This document shows, piece by piece, positions 26,670 through 36,192 of a stretch of DNA of 64,000 nt. The position numbers were made by a program, and so were the translations under genes. The stretch is taken from contig JALEJQ010000090.1 of NCBI GenBank assembly GCA_022769565.1, forward strand, positions 1-64,000, given 5' to 3'. Source of the stretch: Oscillospiraceae bacterium (GTDB lineage Bacteria > Bacillota > Clostridia > Oscillospirales > Ruminococcaceae). Position 1 is the stretch's first letter, and each line of letters opens with the position of its first letter. The notes beneath the pieces are model-generated. The model worked only from the letters and a program-made list of their open reading frames with translations, made no database searches and was not told the origin of the DNA.

Positions 26670-26699
26670 CTCCCACCCTGAGGACTATCGGGGTGGGAG
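26670..26699 (+). terminator. Strong hairpin at the prophage right end
   Basis: CTCCCACCC ... GGGTGGGAG, perfect 9 bp stem; no long T-run. Confidence 0.5.
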
Positions 26700-26708
26700 C
26701 ATAGCCAT

Positions 26709-27161
26709 TATCTTGTATGGGGGTATCAGTTCGGACCGCCAATGGCTATTGCTCCGATAAATAATGTCAAAGCTGTTCTTGATTATGCCCTGACGGAGAT
26801 ACCTGCGGATAAAATTTATCTTGGTATACCGAATTACGCTTACGACTGGCCGCTGCCCTTTATTCAGGGTGAAACGGGCGCACAGGTCATAGGCAACATA
26901 ACAGCCGCAGACCGTGCCGCACAGTACGGCGTACCCATTCAGTTTGATGAGAACGCTCAAAGTCCATTTTATACTTATACCGCAGAAGACGGCAGGGAAC
27001 ATATAGTATGGTTTGAGGATGTACGCAGTATAAAAGCCAAACTTGACCTTGTTGATGAAAGCGTAATAGCCGGTCCGGGGTTCTGGAATTTTATGAGAGC
27101 CTTTCCCCAGGGGTATTTAATGATAAATAATATGTTCAATATTGAAAAGGTGTATCCTTAA
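26709..27161 (+). pseudogene. GH18 (YaaH/spore-germination type) C-terminal remnant, 5' end replaced by prophage
   Basis: The frame is open upstream of ATG 26742 as 'YLVWGYQFGPPMAIAPINNVKAVLDYALTEIPADKIYLGIPNYAYDWPLPF', characteristic of internal GH18 sequence; no N-terminal half is present. Confidence 0.75.
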
Positions 27162-27287
27162 TAAACAGCTGAATAACTTTTTTCGTCTGTCTCGTTAAGT
27201 CGGCAAACGGATTTTTTGCAGCTGTACACTTGACCAAATCCAATTTTAATGCTATATTTAAAAGAGTAATAAACGGAGGAACTAAAT

Positions 27288-27893
27288 ATGTCAGAAAATG
27301 AAAAAATAAATGAAGATGTATCTGAAAATGAGATTGAATCAAATGAAACCGCAGCTGTTTCTGACAGTCCGATACATGAACCAAAACAGAATTATGTTAT
27401 TTATACCATAATTTCAATACTGCTTTTTGCGGCACTGTATTCCTGCTGGAAGTTTGTTGTGCCTAAAATATTCAGAGACTATACAATATCGGTAAACGGA
27501 GACAACCTTACAGCAGAACAGCTTGAGACCGTAAAAAAATGTACCGAAATAGATTGTGAAAGTATTTCGGAAGCGGTTTTTCAGCGTACAAAGGGCAATG
27601 CTTCGTTTGTTATTTACTATGAAAATATAGATAGCGAAGAGGATTTTGCCGATAACTGCATAAAGTTCGAGTACGGAGACCCTGAGGAAGATGTCAGAAG
27701 CGAAATATACCCTTACGGAAACAGCGTACCCGAATATGTTTACGGAGAACGATATGTAAATATCGGAAATCCGGATGTAAGCTGTTTTGTTTTTGAGTAT
27801 AACGGCGGCATTTATGCAGAATATCGTTCTTCGGATGTAAATGCTGAAATAACCTCTCTTTTTTCTGGAAAAGAAAAGATTTATTCCAAGTGA
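27288..27893 (+). CDS. Hypothetical single-TM protein
   Basis: SD aacggaggaactaaat; one TM segment. Confidence 0.65.
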   Translation: MSENEKINEDVSENEIESNETAAVSDSPIHEPKQNYVIYTIISILLFAALYSCWKFVVPKIFRDYTISVNGDNLTAEQLETVKKCTEIDCESISEAVFQRTKGNASFVIYYENIDSEEDFADNCIKFEYGDPEEDVRSEIYPYGNSVPEYVYGERYVNIGNPDVSCFVFEYNGGIYAEYRSSDVNAEITSLFSGKEKIYSK

Positions 27894-27924
27894 ATAGCGT
27901 ACATTTTTAATGTTCGGAGTGTTG

Positions 27925-27955
27925 ATCCCGTGCCCTTTGGTACGGGATTTTTGTA
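27925..27955 (+). terminator. Rho-independent terminator
   Basis: ATCCCGTGCC..GGTACGGGAT + TTTTT. Confidence 0.75.
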
Positions 27956-28049
27956 TTTTACGGAATGTTTTTTGCATCTTGCGCAGGAAAGCTTGAAGTA
28001 ATTGAAAAAGAATGTTAATATTGCGTTATAAAAGTGTTCTTTCTTTAAT

Positions 28050-28240
28050 TCTAATCCCAAATCGTTCTATAGACAACTTCTCAGATATAATAATCTAATT
28101 CTGCGTCAGGCTCCCTTTTAATGTTATTGCAAAGAAGGGCGGCAAGCCTTCCTGCGGTCGTCTTCCAAGGTAAACAAGTTTACCTAATTTGGATTATTCT
28201 ATCTGCCGTCTTTATCTATAGAACGATTTGGAATTAGTAT
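28050..28240 (-). mobile_element. MITE-like element, copy A
   Basis: Terminal inverted repeats around ATACTAATTCCAAATCGTTCTATAGA; reverse complement aligns with 50433-50629 in TIRs and interior. Confidence 0.75.
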
Positions 28241-28555
28241 AAAATCCTTATAGAAAATGAAAGGCTTGTACATCTATGAAGAAAAGCGGCAAAAATGATT
28301 TAATCAGCGTTTACTTAGTCATACTACATTTGGAAAAGTAAAATTTTATTTTTCTTGACAAGAGAGAGTGGATGTGATATAATAATTATGGAAACGGTCG
28401 TTAGCTTCTTTTGCTGTTGACCGTAAATAAAGATGATTGAATAAAGTGAACATAAAAATATTTTGAAAAACTTATAAAAACTATTGATATATTCGATATA
28501 ATTTGTTATAATGAATCAAACGATTTAAAACAAGTGATTTCGAAAGGAATATGTT

Positions 28556-29161
28556 ATGCCTCCGAAACCTAAATTTACTAAAGAAGAAGTAATTAATGCC
28601 GCACTTGAAATTATTTCCGAAAAAGGAATAGAAGGGCTTACATCAAGAGAACTCGGAACAGCTCTTGGCAGCTCGGCAAGGCCTGTGTTTACTGTGTTTA
28701 AAAATATGGATGAGCTTTACTCAGAAGCACGAAAAGCAGCAATGAAGCGGTTTGACGAGTATGCCAAAAAAGCGGAAGGCTTTACTCCGGTTTTTAAACA
28801 GGTTGGTTTGCAGATGATATTATTTGCGGAAGAACAGCCGAAACTTTTTCGTCTGCTTTTTATGAGCGAAAACGCCAAAGCTGCAGGGTTTGATGATATA
28901 TTTTTGACACTTGGAAATACGGCTGAAATGTGTATAGACGCTATATGCTGTGATTACGGTCTTGACAGAGAAAATGCAATGCTGATCTTTAAACATTCAT
29001 GGATATACACCTACGGAATAGGAGTTCTTATTGCTTCAAAGGTATGCAGCTTTACTGAAGAAGAGGTTTCCGATATGCTCAGCCGTGAATTTGTGGGTGT
29101 TCTTACTCTTATTAAATCCGGAAAAATTAAAAGCTGTACGACGATACCTGAAAAGAAGTAG
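28556..29161 (+). CDS. TetR/AcrR-family transcriptional regulator
   Basis: 'FTKEEVINAALEIISEKGIEGLTSRELGTALGSSARPVFTVFKNMDELY'. Confidence 0.88.
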   Translation: MPPKPKFTKEEVINAALEIISEKGIEGLTSRELGTALGSSARPVFTVFKNMDELYSEARKAAMKRFDEYAKKAEGFTPVFKQVGLQMILFAEEQPKLFRLLFMSENAKAAGFDDIFLTLGNTAEMCIDAICCDYGLDRENAMLIFKHSWIYTYGIGVLIASKVCSFTEEEVSDMLSREFVGVLTLIKSGKIKSCTTIPEKK

Positions 29162-29177
29162 AAAAAGAGGCGTTGTT

Positions 29178-29525
29178 ATGAAAAAATGGTACGCAGAAGA
29201 ATATGAATTTGAGATAGAAGTAACAGGTTTCCTCCGCAGCGACCATACGGAGCATTATTGCCGCAACGGAGAGGAAGTAGGTGACAAATATACCTGCACT
29301 TACGGCTGTCCCGTTAACGCAGACGGACAGGGGATATGTTCAAAAGTGATGACTGTTATGTTTCCTGTAATGGAGGCGGTCAGAAGCGGCGGTGATCTGG
29401 AGAACATCGGCGGCAGCGGAAAATACTGTAAGGATATAGTTTGTCCCGACGGCTGCGTTATGTTTCGTCTGACAGCCAAAAAGCTCGGAAACGAAAACTT
29501 TTTTAAAGGAAAGTTTTACGAATAA
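29178..29525 (+). CDS. TIGR04076-like Cys-containing protein
   Basis: 'MKKWYAEEYEFEIEVTGF...YTCTYGCPVNADGQGICSKVM'. Confidence 0.65.
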   Translation: MKKWYAEEYEFEIEVTGFLRSDHTEHYCRNGEEVGDKYTCTYGCPVNADGQGICSKVMTVMFPVMEAVRSGGDLENIGGSGKYCKDIVCPDGCVMFRLTAKKLGNENFFKGKFYE

Positions 29526-29554
29526 TTTTTTATTAACAGTAATAGGAGACGTAT

Positions 29555-30168
29555 ATGGAAGTACATATCAACGAATTGACTCCGAAATTGTTTTTGGAGC
29601 TGTACAGCTCGGTAGGTTGGGAACCGCCGACAATAGGTCAGGTCGAAACAGCCTTACAGCACACAATTGCAAATTTTACCGTTTATGACGGTGATAAGCC
29701 TGTTGGAATGGTAAGGCTTCTGGGAGACTGCGGAATGTCTTTTTACATCAAGGATTTTGCGGTCATTCCGTCATACCGGTCAAAAGGCGCAGGTTCGCTT
29801 CTTATACACGCTTTGGAAAAGTATATTAAGATATTATTCCGCCCGGTCGTGCGGTAAGTCTGGAGCTTATAAGCACGAAGGAGGCTGTTCCGTTAAAGGA
29901 TTTCTTCGGAACTTCCGCTAAATATATTGAACTGAAACTATTTCATGTGTCGGAGCCGTTCCGCTGCAAGGGCATAGGAAAAGAACTTTTTAAACTTGCC
30001 TGTGGCGAGGCGAAAATGATAGGAGCTGAAAAAATTTATATTTCAGCTCATTCATCAAAGGAAAGCCAGGCTGCATACCGTAGCTTAGGCTGTGTCGATG
30101 CTGTGGAAATAAACAAGGAAATTGCAGAGAATGAACCGTTTGATATTCAAATGGAATATTGTCTGTAA
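29555..30168 (+). pseudogene. Chimeric, frameshifted GNAT acetyltransferase remnant(s)
   Basis: Frame 1 GNAT (29555-29857) stops at TAA, but the -1 frame continues 'GRAVSLELISTKEAVP', then fuses to a second GNAT end 'FRCKGIGKELFKLACGEAKMIGAEKIYISAHSSKESQAAYRSLGC'. Confidence 0.7.
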
Positions 30169-30189
30169 AAAACATAAAGGAGAGCGATC

Positions 30190-30363
30190 ATGGAGGAAAA
30201 GTGGGTGATTTGTCCGATTTGCAGCAGCAAAACAAGGGTAAAGCTGCGAAGCGACACCGTATTTAAAAATTTTCCCTTGTTCTGTCCGAAATGCAAGCAG
30301 GAAAGTCTTATCAATGCGGAAAATATGAAGACAAACGTTGTCAAAGAAGCGGCAGATAAATAA
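30190..30363 (+). CDS. Cysteine-rich KTR-type small zinc protein (57 aa, below the ORF-track cutoff)
   Basis: 'MEEKWVICPICSSKTRVKLRSDTVFKNFPLFCPKCKQESLINAENMKTNVVKEAADK'; ATG at 30190 after SD aaaggagagcgatc. Confidence 0.8.
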   Translation: MEEKWVICPICSSKTRVKLRSDTVFKNFPLFCPKCKQESLINAENMKTNVVKEAADK

Positions 30364-30458
30364 GGGAACCTCTAAAAAAATCACAAAAAAATATTGGGGA
30401 AAGGTCCGTTGACAGGGAAGGCGGATTATTCCACATTTATTCAGAGCCGGACGCTTAG

Positions 30459-30502
30459 ACGCAGAGCCACACTTATTTTTACAGGTGCGCTCTGCGTTTT
30501 TA
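30459..30502 (+). terminator. Intrinsic terminator between the KTR gene and the chemoreceptor gene
   Basis: ACGCAGAGC ... GCTCTGCGT + TTTT. Confidence 0.7.
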
Positions 30503-30535
30503 TCTCAACATTATTTATTTACGGGAGGAAAAACA

Positions 30536-32026
30536 ATGGAGCTTTTAAAAGAAAATGAAAAAAGTGCAAACCTTGCGGCAGCAAAGGTAATGCGAATAAC
30601 GGTTATTGTTTTTGCATTGGTACTGGTGCTTGATATTGCAGGAATTTTTACCGTTAAACTCAACACTATGATAACCGCATTTGTGATAGGAACCATTCTG
30701 CTTCTGGTCCCGACGCTTTTGGTCAATATTTTGAAGCAGAACGGCGAATGGGTCAAGTTTGCCATAGTTATCTGTGCCGTTATTTTTACGATAATTCTTA
30801 CGATAACTTTGTCTTATCACGCTGTATTGCTCTATGTTTACCCGATTGCAATTGCAAGCCTTTATTTTTCGGGGAAACTTAATAATTTTGCAGCTGTTCT
30901 TACGGTGCTGGGAGTATCCGTCGGACAGGTGCTTGCCTATAATTTTAGTTTTGTTACAGATGATAACTTTAAAACATTAAAAAATGCAATTTTTTTCGGC
31001 ATACTTCCTCGTGCAATGATCCTTTTTGCAGTATCTGCTATTTTTACAATGCTTTGCAAAAGAACGGCTTCGATGCTGGGTAGTCTTATGGGTGCAGAAC
31101 AGCAGAGAATAATGCGTGAAAAATCTCTTGAAATGTCTCACAAGCTGCTTGAGACTGTTAACGAGCTTGAGCAGATCTCGGCAGCTTCTGCAGAAGCTAA
31201 TCGCAGCATTGCCGATGAATCGGCAAAGGTTATGCGTGACAGCGAAGCAAATTCCGAACATATAAAATCTGTTGAGGATAATATGAATTTGATCTCGGAG
31301 AGTCTTAAAAATCTTTCCGAAATGAGTGCTAAAATTGCAGAGCTTACCAAACACGCAGACGAAATAACGGCGGATAACGATAAGAAAATGTCGGCTGCTG
31401 CTGAAAGCATGAACGAGATATGCAAGGGTACGGACGAAAGCAAGGAGATCATTTCCCGTCTTTCGGCTCAGTCTAAAAAAATCGTTGAGATCGCAGAGGT
31501 CATTACCAATATTTCAATGCAGACCAACATTCTTGCTCTGAATGCCTCTGTAGAAGCTGCAAGAGCAGGGGAACACGGCAAGGGCTTCGCTGTTGTTGCT
31601 TCTGAGATAAAGAAGCTGTCCGAACAGACCAAGGAAGCAGCTGCGGATATAGGCGGCATAATCAAGCAAGTTACCGAAAATATCTCAGGCACGGTTGCAG
31701 CTATGGACAAGAACGCTTCACTTACCCGTGAAGGTATGGAAAGTATGGAGCAGATGAAGAAGTCAGCCGAGCAGATAAGCGTTTCCAACGGTGAGATCTC
31801 GCATCAGATATCCGGTATGAACAGTGTTATTGAAAATGTTGCGGAAAGCGGCGGAAGTGTTTCACGGAAGCTTGTCAGCGTAAGCGGAAACATAATGAAT
31901 AACTGCGGAGCCGTTCAACACGTTGCGGCGGCTATTCAGGAAAACAGCGCAGGCACAGAGACCCTTGGATTTATGGTCGAGAATATCAAATCCATGGCGG
32001 AAGAGCTTGAAACGCTGACACAGTAA
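30536..32026 (+). CDS. Methyl-accepting chemotaxis protein
   Basis: '[57 protein letters not shown]' hairpin signature; six-TM N-terminus. Confidence 0.93.
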   Translation: MELLKENEKSANLAAAKVMRITVIVFALVLVLDIAGIFTVKLNTMITAFVIGTILLLVPTLLVNILKQNGEWVKFAIVICAVIFTIILTITLSYHAVLLYVYPIAIASLYFSGKLNNFAAVLTVLGVSVGQVLAYNFSFVTDDNFKTLKNAIFFGILPRAMILFAVSAIFTMLCKRTASMLGSLMGAEQQRIMREKSLEMSHKLLETVNELEQISAASAEANRSIADESAKVMRDSEANSEHIKSVEDNMNLISESLKNLSEMSAKIAELTKHADEITADNDKKMSAAAESMNEICKGTDESKEIISRLSAQSKKIVEIAEVITNISMQTNILALNASVEAARAGEHGKGFAVVASEIKKLSEQTKEAAADIGGIIKQVTENISGTVAAMDKNASLTREGMESMEQMKKSAEQISVSNGEISHQISGMNSVIENVAESGGSVSRKLVSVSGNIMNNCGAVQHVAAAIQENSAGTETLGFMVENIKSMAEELETLTQ

Positions 32027-32043
32027 TTTATAAGGAGAATAAT

Positions 32044-32445
32044 ATCCTTAAAGCTGAGGACCTTCCCGGATTAAATAAAAAATCCTTCAGTATGTATTTC
32101 GGCGGCAGTGAGATATGGTTTGAACATCTTGACGGTATTTACAGCTATACGGATTTAGCCATTGAAAAGCTGGAAAAGGATCATTTGACGTTTAAGAGAC
32201 CGTCAGTTCCCTCTCTGATTGCTATAAATCTTGATGAAACAGAGATAAACGACAAACTTATTGCTGCAATTGCCGATAAGCTTCTGAACGGCAGCAAGAG
32301 GTTCACAAGAGTTGTTTTTGTGGGAACTGACAGTTACTCAAAACGTAAAATTAAAACGGCGCTTGCAGCTTCGGGTTTTGCGCTCAGCTTTATAAACGAT
32401 TTTGAAAAAGCCAAAGAGTGGCTTGTTTCGGAAAGTTTTATGTGA
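32044..32445 (+). CDS. Small STAS-like/hypothetical protein (possible AUC start at 32044; ORF track starts at ATG 32092)
   Basis: Frame open from SD AAGGAG (32032-32037) through 'ILKAEDLPGLNKKSFSMYFGG...'; ATG at 32092 has no SD. Confidence 0.5.
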   Translation: MLKAEDLPGLNKKSFSMYFGGSEIWFEHLDGIYSYTDLAIEKLEKDHLTFKRPSVPSLIAINLDETEINDKLIAAIADKLLNGSKRFTRVVFVGTDSYSKRKIKTALAASGFALSFINDFEKAKEWLVSESFM

Positions 32446-32471
32446 TAAAGCATAAACTCGGAGGAAATATA

Positions 32472-33788
32472 ATGGAACATTGCAAACTGCAGCTAGGCTG
32501 TCTGATAGTCCTTCTGTATATCGCTTTTATTTATATACGGGAATACAAAAAATACGGCAGAAATCTTAAGGAAACTCTTTTTGACGAGCTTCTTGCTCTG
32601 GGTATTGTAAGCGTGCTTCTTGACGGTGCAACAGCTTATACGGTAAATAAACTTGATATTGTTCCACCTGTTCTTAATAAGGTGCTGCATATACTTTTTC
32701 TTATAAGTATTGATGTTGTAATTTTCGTACTTTTTTTGTATATGCTGTATATTACAAGTTCGTATCCTAAAAGTAAAACAGGAAAGATATTGATACTTTT
32801 GCCATTTTTGGTGAATTTTTTGATCGTGATATGCAATATCGGATCATTGGAATATAAAATAGGTGTATATACTAATTATTCAATGGGAGTATCTGTTTAT
32901 ACCTGTTTTATAATGGCAACTGTTTATATTATTTTGGCTATTGGGGTATTCTTTAGACGATGGAAGAATATTGAAGTCCATAAAAGAGCAAGTATTTTTA
33001 CATATCTCCTTGTCTTGGCGGTTGTTTCCGGAATTCAGATGGTATTTCCTGAAACTCTTATTTCGAGTATTGCGGTAACGGTTTTTATTCTCGGAATTTA
33101 TATGAATTCGGAAGACCCGGCGCTTATAGAGCTTTCACGAATGCACACCGAAACCGTTATGAGCTTTGCAAACCTTATTGAAAACCGTGACGACAACACC
33201 GGCGGACATATCAAGCGAACAAGCAGGTACGTTCAGCTTATTGCGGAGGAACTGTGTGACAGAGGCTATTACAGCGATTTGCTTACAAAGGACTATATTA
33301 CAAATCTGATTAAGGCTGCTCCTATGCACGATATAGGAAAAATATCCGTTCCCGATGCGATACTGCAAAAGCCCGGCAAACTTACAAACGAGGAATTTGC
33401 CATAATGAAGCTTCATGCCGAAAACGGCGGAAATATCATCCGTGAAGCGTTCCGCAACCTTGGAAACGAGGATTACCGCAAAATGGCATTTGAAGTTGCA
33501 CGTTATCATCATGAAAAGTGGAACGGTAAGGGTTATCCCGACGGACTGAAGCGCCAGGATATACCGCTGTGCGCAAGAATTATGTCCGTTGCCGACGTTT
33601 TTGACGCTGTTTCGGAAAAAAGATGCTATCGTGAAGCAATGCCCATTGACAAATGCTTTGAGATAATCGAACTGGGCAGCGGTCAGGAATTTGATCCGCT
33701 TATTGCAGAGATATTTCTTGACATAAGAGATAAGGTCGAAGCTGCACACAGGGAATTTTCAGAAGAAAATAAGAATTATGGAGGATAA
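32472..33788 (+). CDS. HD-GYP domain c-di-GMP phosphodiesterase-like membrane protein
   Basis: 'RDDNTGGHIKRTSRYVQLIAEEL...HDIGKISVPDAILQKPGKLTNEEF...VARYHHEKWNGKGYPDGL'. Confidence 0.9.
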   Translation: MEHCKLQLGCLIVLLYIAFIYIREYKKYGRNLKETLFDELLALGIVSVLLDGATAYTVNKLDIVPPVLNKVLHILFLISIDVVIFVLFLYMLYITSSYPKSKTGKILILLPFLVNFLIVICNIGSLEYKIGVYTNYSMGVSVYTCFIMATVYIILAIGVFFRRWKNIEVHKRASIFTYLLVLAVVSGIQMVFPETLISSIAVTVFILGIYMNSEDPALIELSRMHTETVMSFANLIENRDDNTGGHIKRTSRYVQLIAEELCDRGYYSDLLTKDYITNLIKAAPMHDIGKISVPDAILQKPGKLTNEEFAIMKLHAENGGNIIREAFRNLGNEDYRKMAFEVARYHHEKWNGKGYPDGLKRQDIPLCARIMSVADVFDAVSEKRCYREAMPIDKCFEIIELGSGQEFDPLIAEIFLDIRDKVEAAHREFSEENKNYGG

Positions 33789-33792
33789 TAAA

Positions 33793-34518
33793 ATGAAAAA
33801 GATGATCTTAGCAGTATGTGCAGCACTTTTACTTTGCGGCTGCACAAAAGTAACCGAACCGAATTACAATGTTATAAGCTCTGAGGCAGAGGAGAAAACT
33901 TTGGCTGTCGAAACTGATACAAGCAAAATTGAAACAACCGAAGAAACCGAAGCAGAAACATCAGCTGTTGATACCGTTACAAGCGATACTGCGGATGTTA
34001 CGGAAGAAGAAACAGACGCTGTTGAAAATTATGACAACATAATAGGAGAGGACGACCTTCACGATCTGTTTGAAGAAAATATTAACTGCTTTGTACATAT
34101 CTTCGGTATAAGCAATCTCGGATATACGGGAAACCCTGTTCAGGGCGACAATATTTACAGCGTATCAAACGATATGTTTACAGATTACGCTGATTTTGAA
34201 AGTTATGTGCGCAGCGTTTACTGTACCGCAGAAGCTGATAGGCTTCTTTACGACTATCCTTATGAGGATTCACCTATGTATATGAATGTAGACGGGGAAC
34301 TTTGTATTGATATTAATCTTGCAGGCGCAAAAGGTTACTATGTCGACTGGACGGACTGCGTGATAACAATTAATTCTGCCGATGAAAACAGATGTGAATT
34401 TACAGCAACGGGATATATTGAAGAACCTGCGGAGGTTCCGGTAAAAGAGGATTATCCGGTTTCCGGCGCTGCTGTTCTTGAAAACGGGAAATGGGTGCTT
34501 GAAAAAATGATGTATTAA
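33793..34518 (+). CDS. Hypothetical lipoprotein
   Basis: 'MKKMILAVCAALLLCGCTK' lipobox. Confidence 0.75.
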   Translation: MKKMILAVCAALLLCGCTKVTEPNYNVISSEAEEKTLAVETDTSKIETTEETEAETSAVDTVTSDTADVTEEETDAVENYDNIIGEDDLHDLFEENINCFVHIFGISNLGYTGNPVQGDNIYSVSNDMFTDYADFESYVRSVYCTAEADRLLYDYPYEDSPMYMNVDGELCIDINLAGAKGYYVDWTDCVITINSADENRCEFTATGYIEEPAEVPVKEDYPVSGAAVLENGKWVLEKMMY

Positions 34519-34530
34519 GGGGAAAATAAT

Positions 34531-35064
34531 ATGAATAATCTTACCAATCTCCAGAAAATCATAAAAGTTTTCAAAGAATTGTCATTAGTTGCATCTATTC
34601 TTGCATTTGTATCTGCACTGTTTATGCTTGTTTCTGTTGGCGTGTGGTATGGTGCAGGTAATTCGGTAGTCAGATATATTGCAGAGCTTACAAAACGCAC
34701 GGGATTCAATGAGACACTTTCAATCCTTTGGTGTGATTTTGTTCTGTGCCTTACGGACGGTATTCTTTTTGCCTTTGCGTACCGTTATCTTTCACATGAG
34801 TTAATTGACGGCACTCCTTTTACCGAAAGAGGGGCTAAGGAAATACGTTTCCTCGGTATAAAAACCATTGTTATGCCTCTTGTTGCGGTAATTATCTGTG
34901 GTGTTATCTGCGGCTGCTTGGGATCGGCCGCTCCCGAAAACATTTCCAACGGAACATCAGCCTTATTCGGAATTGCACTTATAATTATTTCATTGGTATT
35001 TGCTTACGGAGCCGAGCTTGAGAGAAAGGAAGATATAAATGAAGACGATAAATCTTCTGAATGA
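34531..35064 (+). CDS. Hypothetical multi-TM membrane protein
   Basis: Hydrophobic profile. Confidence 0.6.
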   Translation: MNNLTNLQKIIKVFKELSLVASILAFVSALFMLVSVGVWYGAGNSVVRYIAELTKRTGFNETLSILWCDFVLCLTDGILFAFAYRYLSHELIDGTPFTERGAKEIRFLGIKTIVMPLVAVIICGVICGCLGSAAPENISNGTSALFGIALIIISLVFAYGAELERKEDINEDDKSSE

Positions 35065-35383
35065 AGTAAATGCTGTTGGAAAGCTGTATGTTTATGAAAA
35101 GGTCGGCAGGCTTAACGGAAATGTTCTCAGCGTTGTAAATGTTGAAAACCGCACTCTTGATTTTCATGTACACGAAAATTCGGACGAACTTTTTTATGTT
35201 ATCGAGGGTGCCTTCAAGCTTGAAACCGACGAGGGACTTATTCCTGTAAATGCAGGGGAGTTTATTATTGTTCCGAAAGGCACAAGGCATCGGCCTGTTG
35301 TTGAAAAGCTGACTAAATTCCTTATGATAGAACTGGACGGTACGCTTAATAAGGAGAACAGCGGAGATCTATATGAGGATTAA
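35039..35383 (+). CDS. Cupin-domain protein
   Basis: 'FHVHENSDELFYVIEGAFKLETDEGLIPVNAGEFIIVPKGTRHRP'. Confidence 0.9.
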   Translation: MKTINLLNEVNAVGKLYVYEKVGRLNGNVLSVVNVENRTLDFHVHENSDELFYVIEGAFKLETDEGLIPVNAGEFIIVPKGTRHRPVVEKLTKFLMIELDGTLNKENSGDLYED

Positions 35384-35409
35384 TTACTATCTAAAATGAG
35401 GATACTGAA

Positions 35410-36192
35410 ATGAATGGACAGAAAGAAAATAAGTTAACTGTTTTCAGCTTTTTTGATGAGCCGCAGCAGTTATACTGGACAAAACGAATAAAAGAATGTG
35501 ATTGGGGAGCGGCGTTACTTCTTGCTGAATTGCTTGAAAACGGACGCTTTCACGAAACTCTCGGAGAAGGAAAGCTGTTTATTATGGCAGATGGAGACAG
35601 GCTTGTTTCCTTTGCAACGCTGACACAGAAAGACTGTATAGACGATGACAGCCTTTTTCCGTGGATAGGGTTTGTTTTCACTTCTCCCGAATACAGAGGA
35701 CACAGATACAGCGAAAGGCTGATAGACTTTATTTGCGAAGAAGCAAAAAAGTATGACTTTGGCAAGGTTTATCTCGCAACAGGACATATAGGTTTTTATG
35801 GAAAATACGGTTTTTCATATGTTGAAAGCCGTATTGACGTTTATAACGAAGAAAGCAGGATATATTGCAAAAGTTTAGGGTGCACAGAAAATGCCCAAAA
35901 TGTGATTAAAAATTTTCTTGACTCAGACGGCAAACTTGTCACTTATCCTGCAAAGCGTAAAATGAAGCTTTATGCGCTTGTTTATTTATCGGGAAAATTT
36001 GAAAAAGACAGGGTTTATACCGAAAAGGAAGTTAACAGTCTGCTTAATGAATGGCATACCTTTTCAGACCCGGCTACGCTTCGGAGAGAACTTTATAATC
36101 ATCGTTTTCTGAACAGGGATCTCTCCGGAGAAAAATACCGTCTTGAGGATGTTCAGCCGTCCGTTGAGGATCTGGAGAAAAAATATGGTTAA
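35410..36192 (+). CDS. GNAT-family N-acetyltransferase
   Basis: 'VFTSPEYRGHRYSERLIDFICEEAKKYDFGKVYLATGHIGFYGKYGF'. Confidence 0.8.
   Translation: MNGQKENKLTVFSFFDEPQQLYWTKRIKECDWGAALLLAELLENGRFHETLGEGKLFIMADGDRLVSFATLTQKDCIDDDSLFPWIGFVFTSPEYRGHRYSERLIDFICEEAKKYDFGKVYLATGHIGFYGKYGFSYVESRIDVYNEESRIYCKSLGCTENAQNVIKNFLDSDGKLVTYPAKRKMKLYALVYLSGKFEKDRVYTEKEVNSLLNEWHTFSDPATLRRELYNHRFLNRDLSGEKYRLEDVQPSVEDLEKKYG

Noticed and set aside
30364-30500. Possible c-di-GMP riboswitch before the chemoreceptor
   Set aside because: No GEMM core sequence; only a simple intrinsic terminator (ACGCAGAGC/GCTCTGCGT) is visible.
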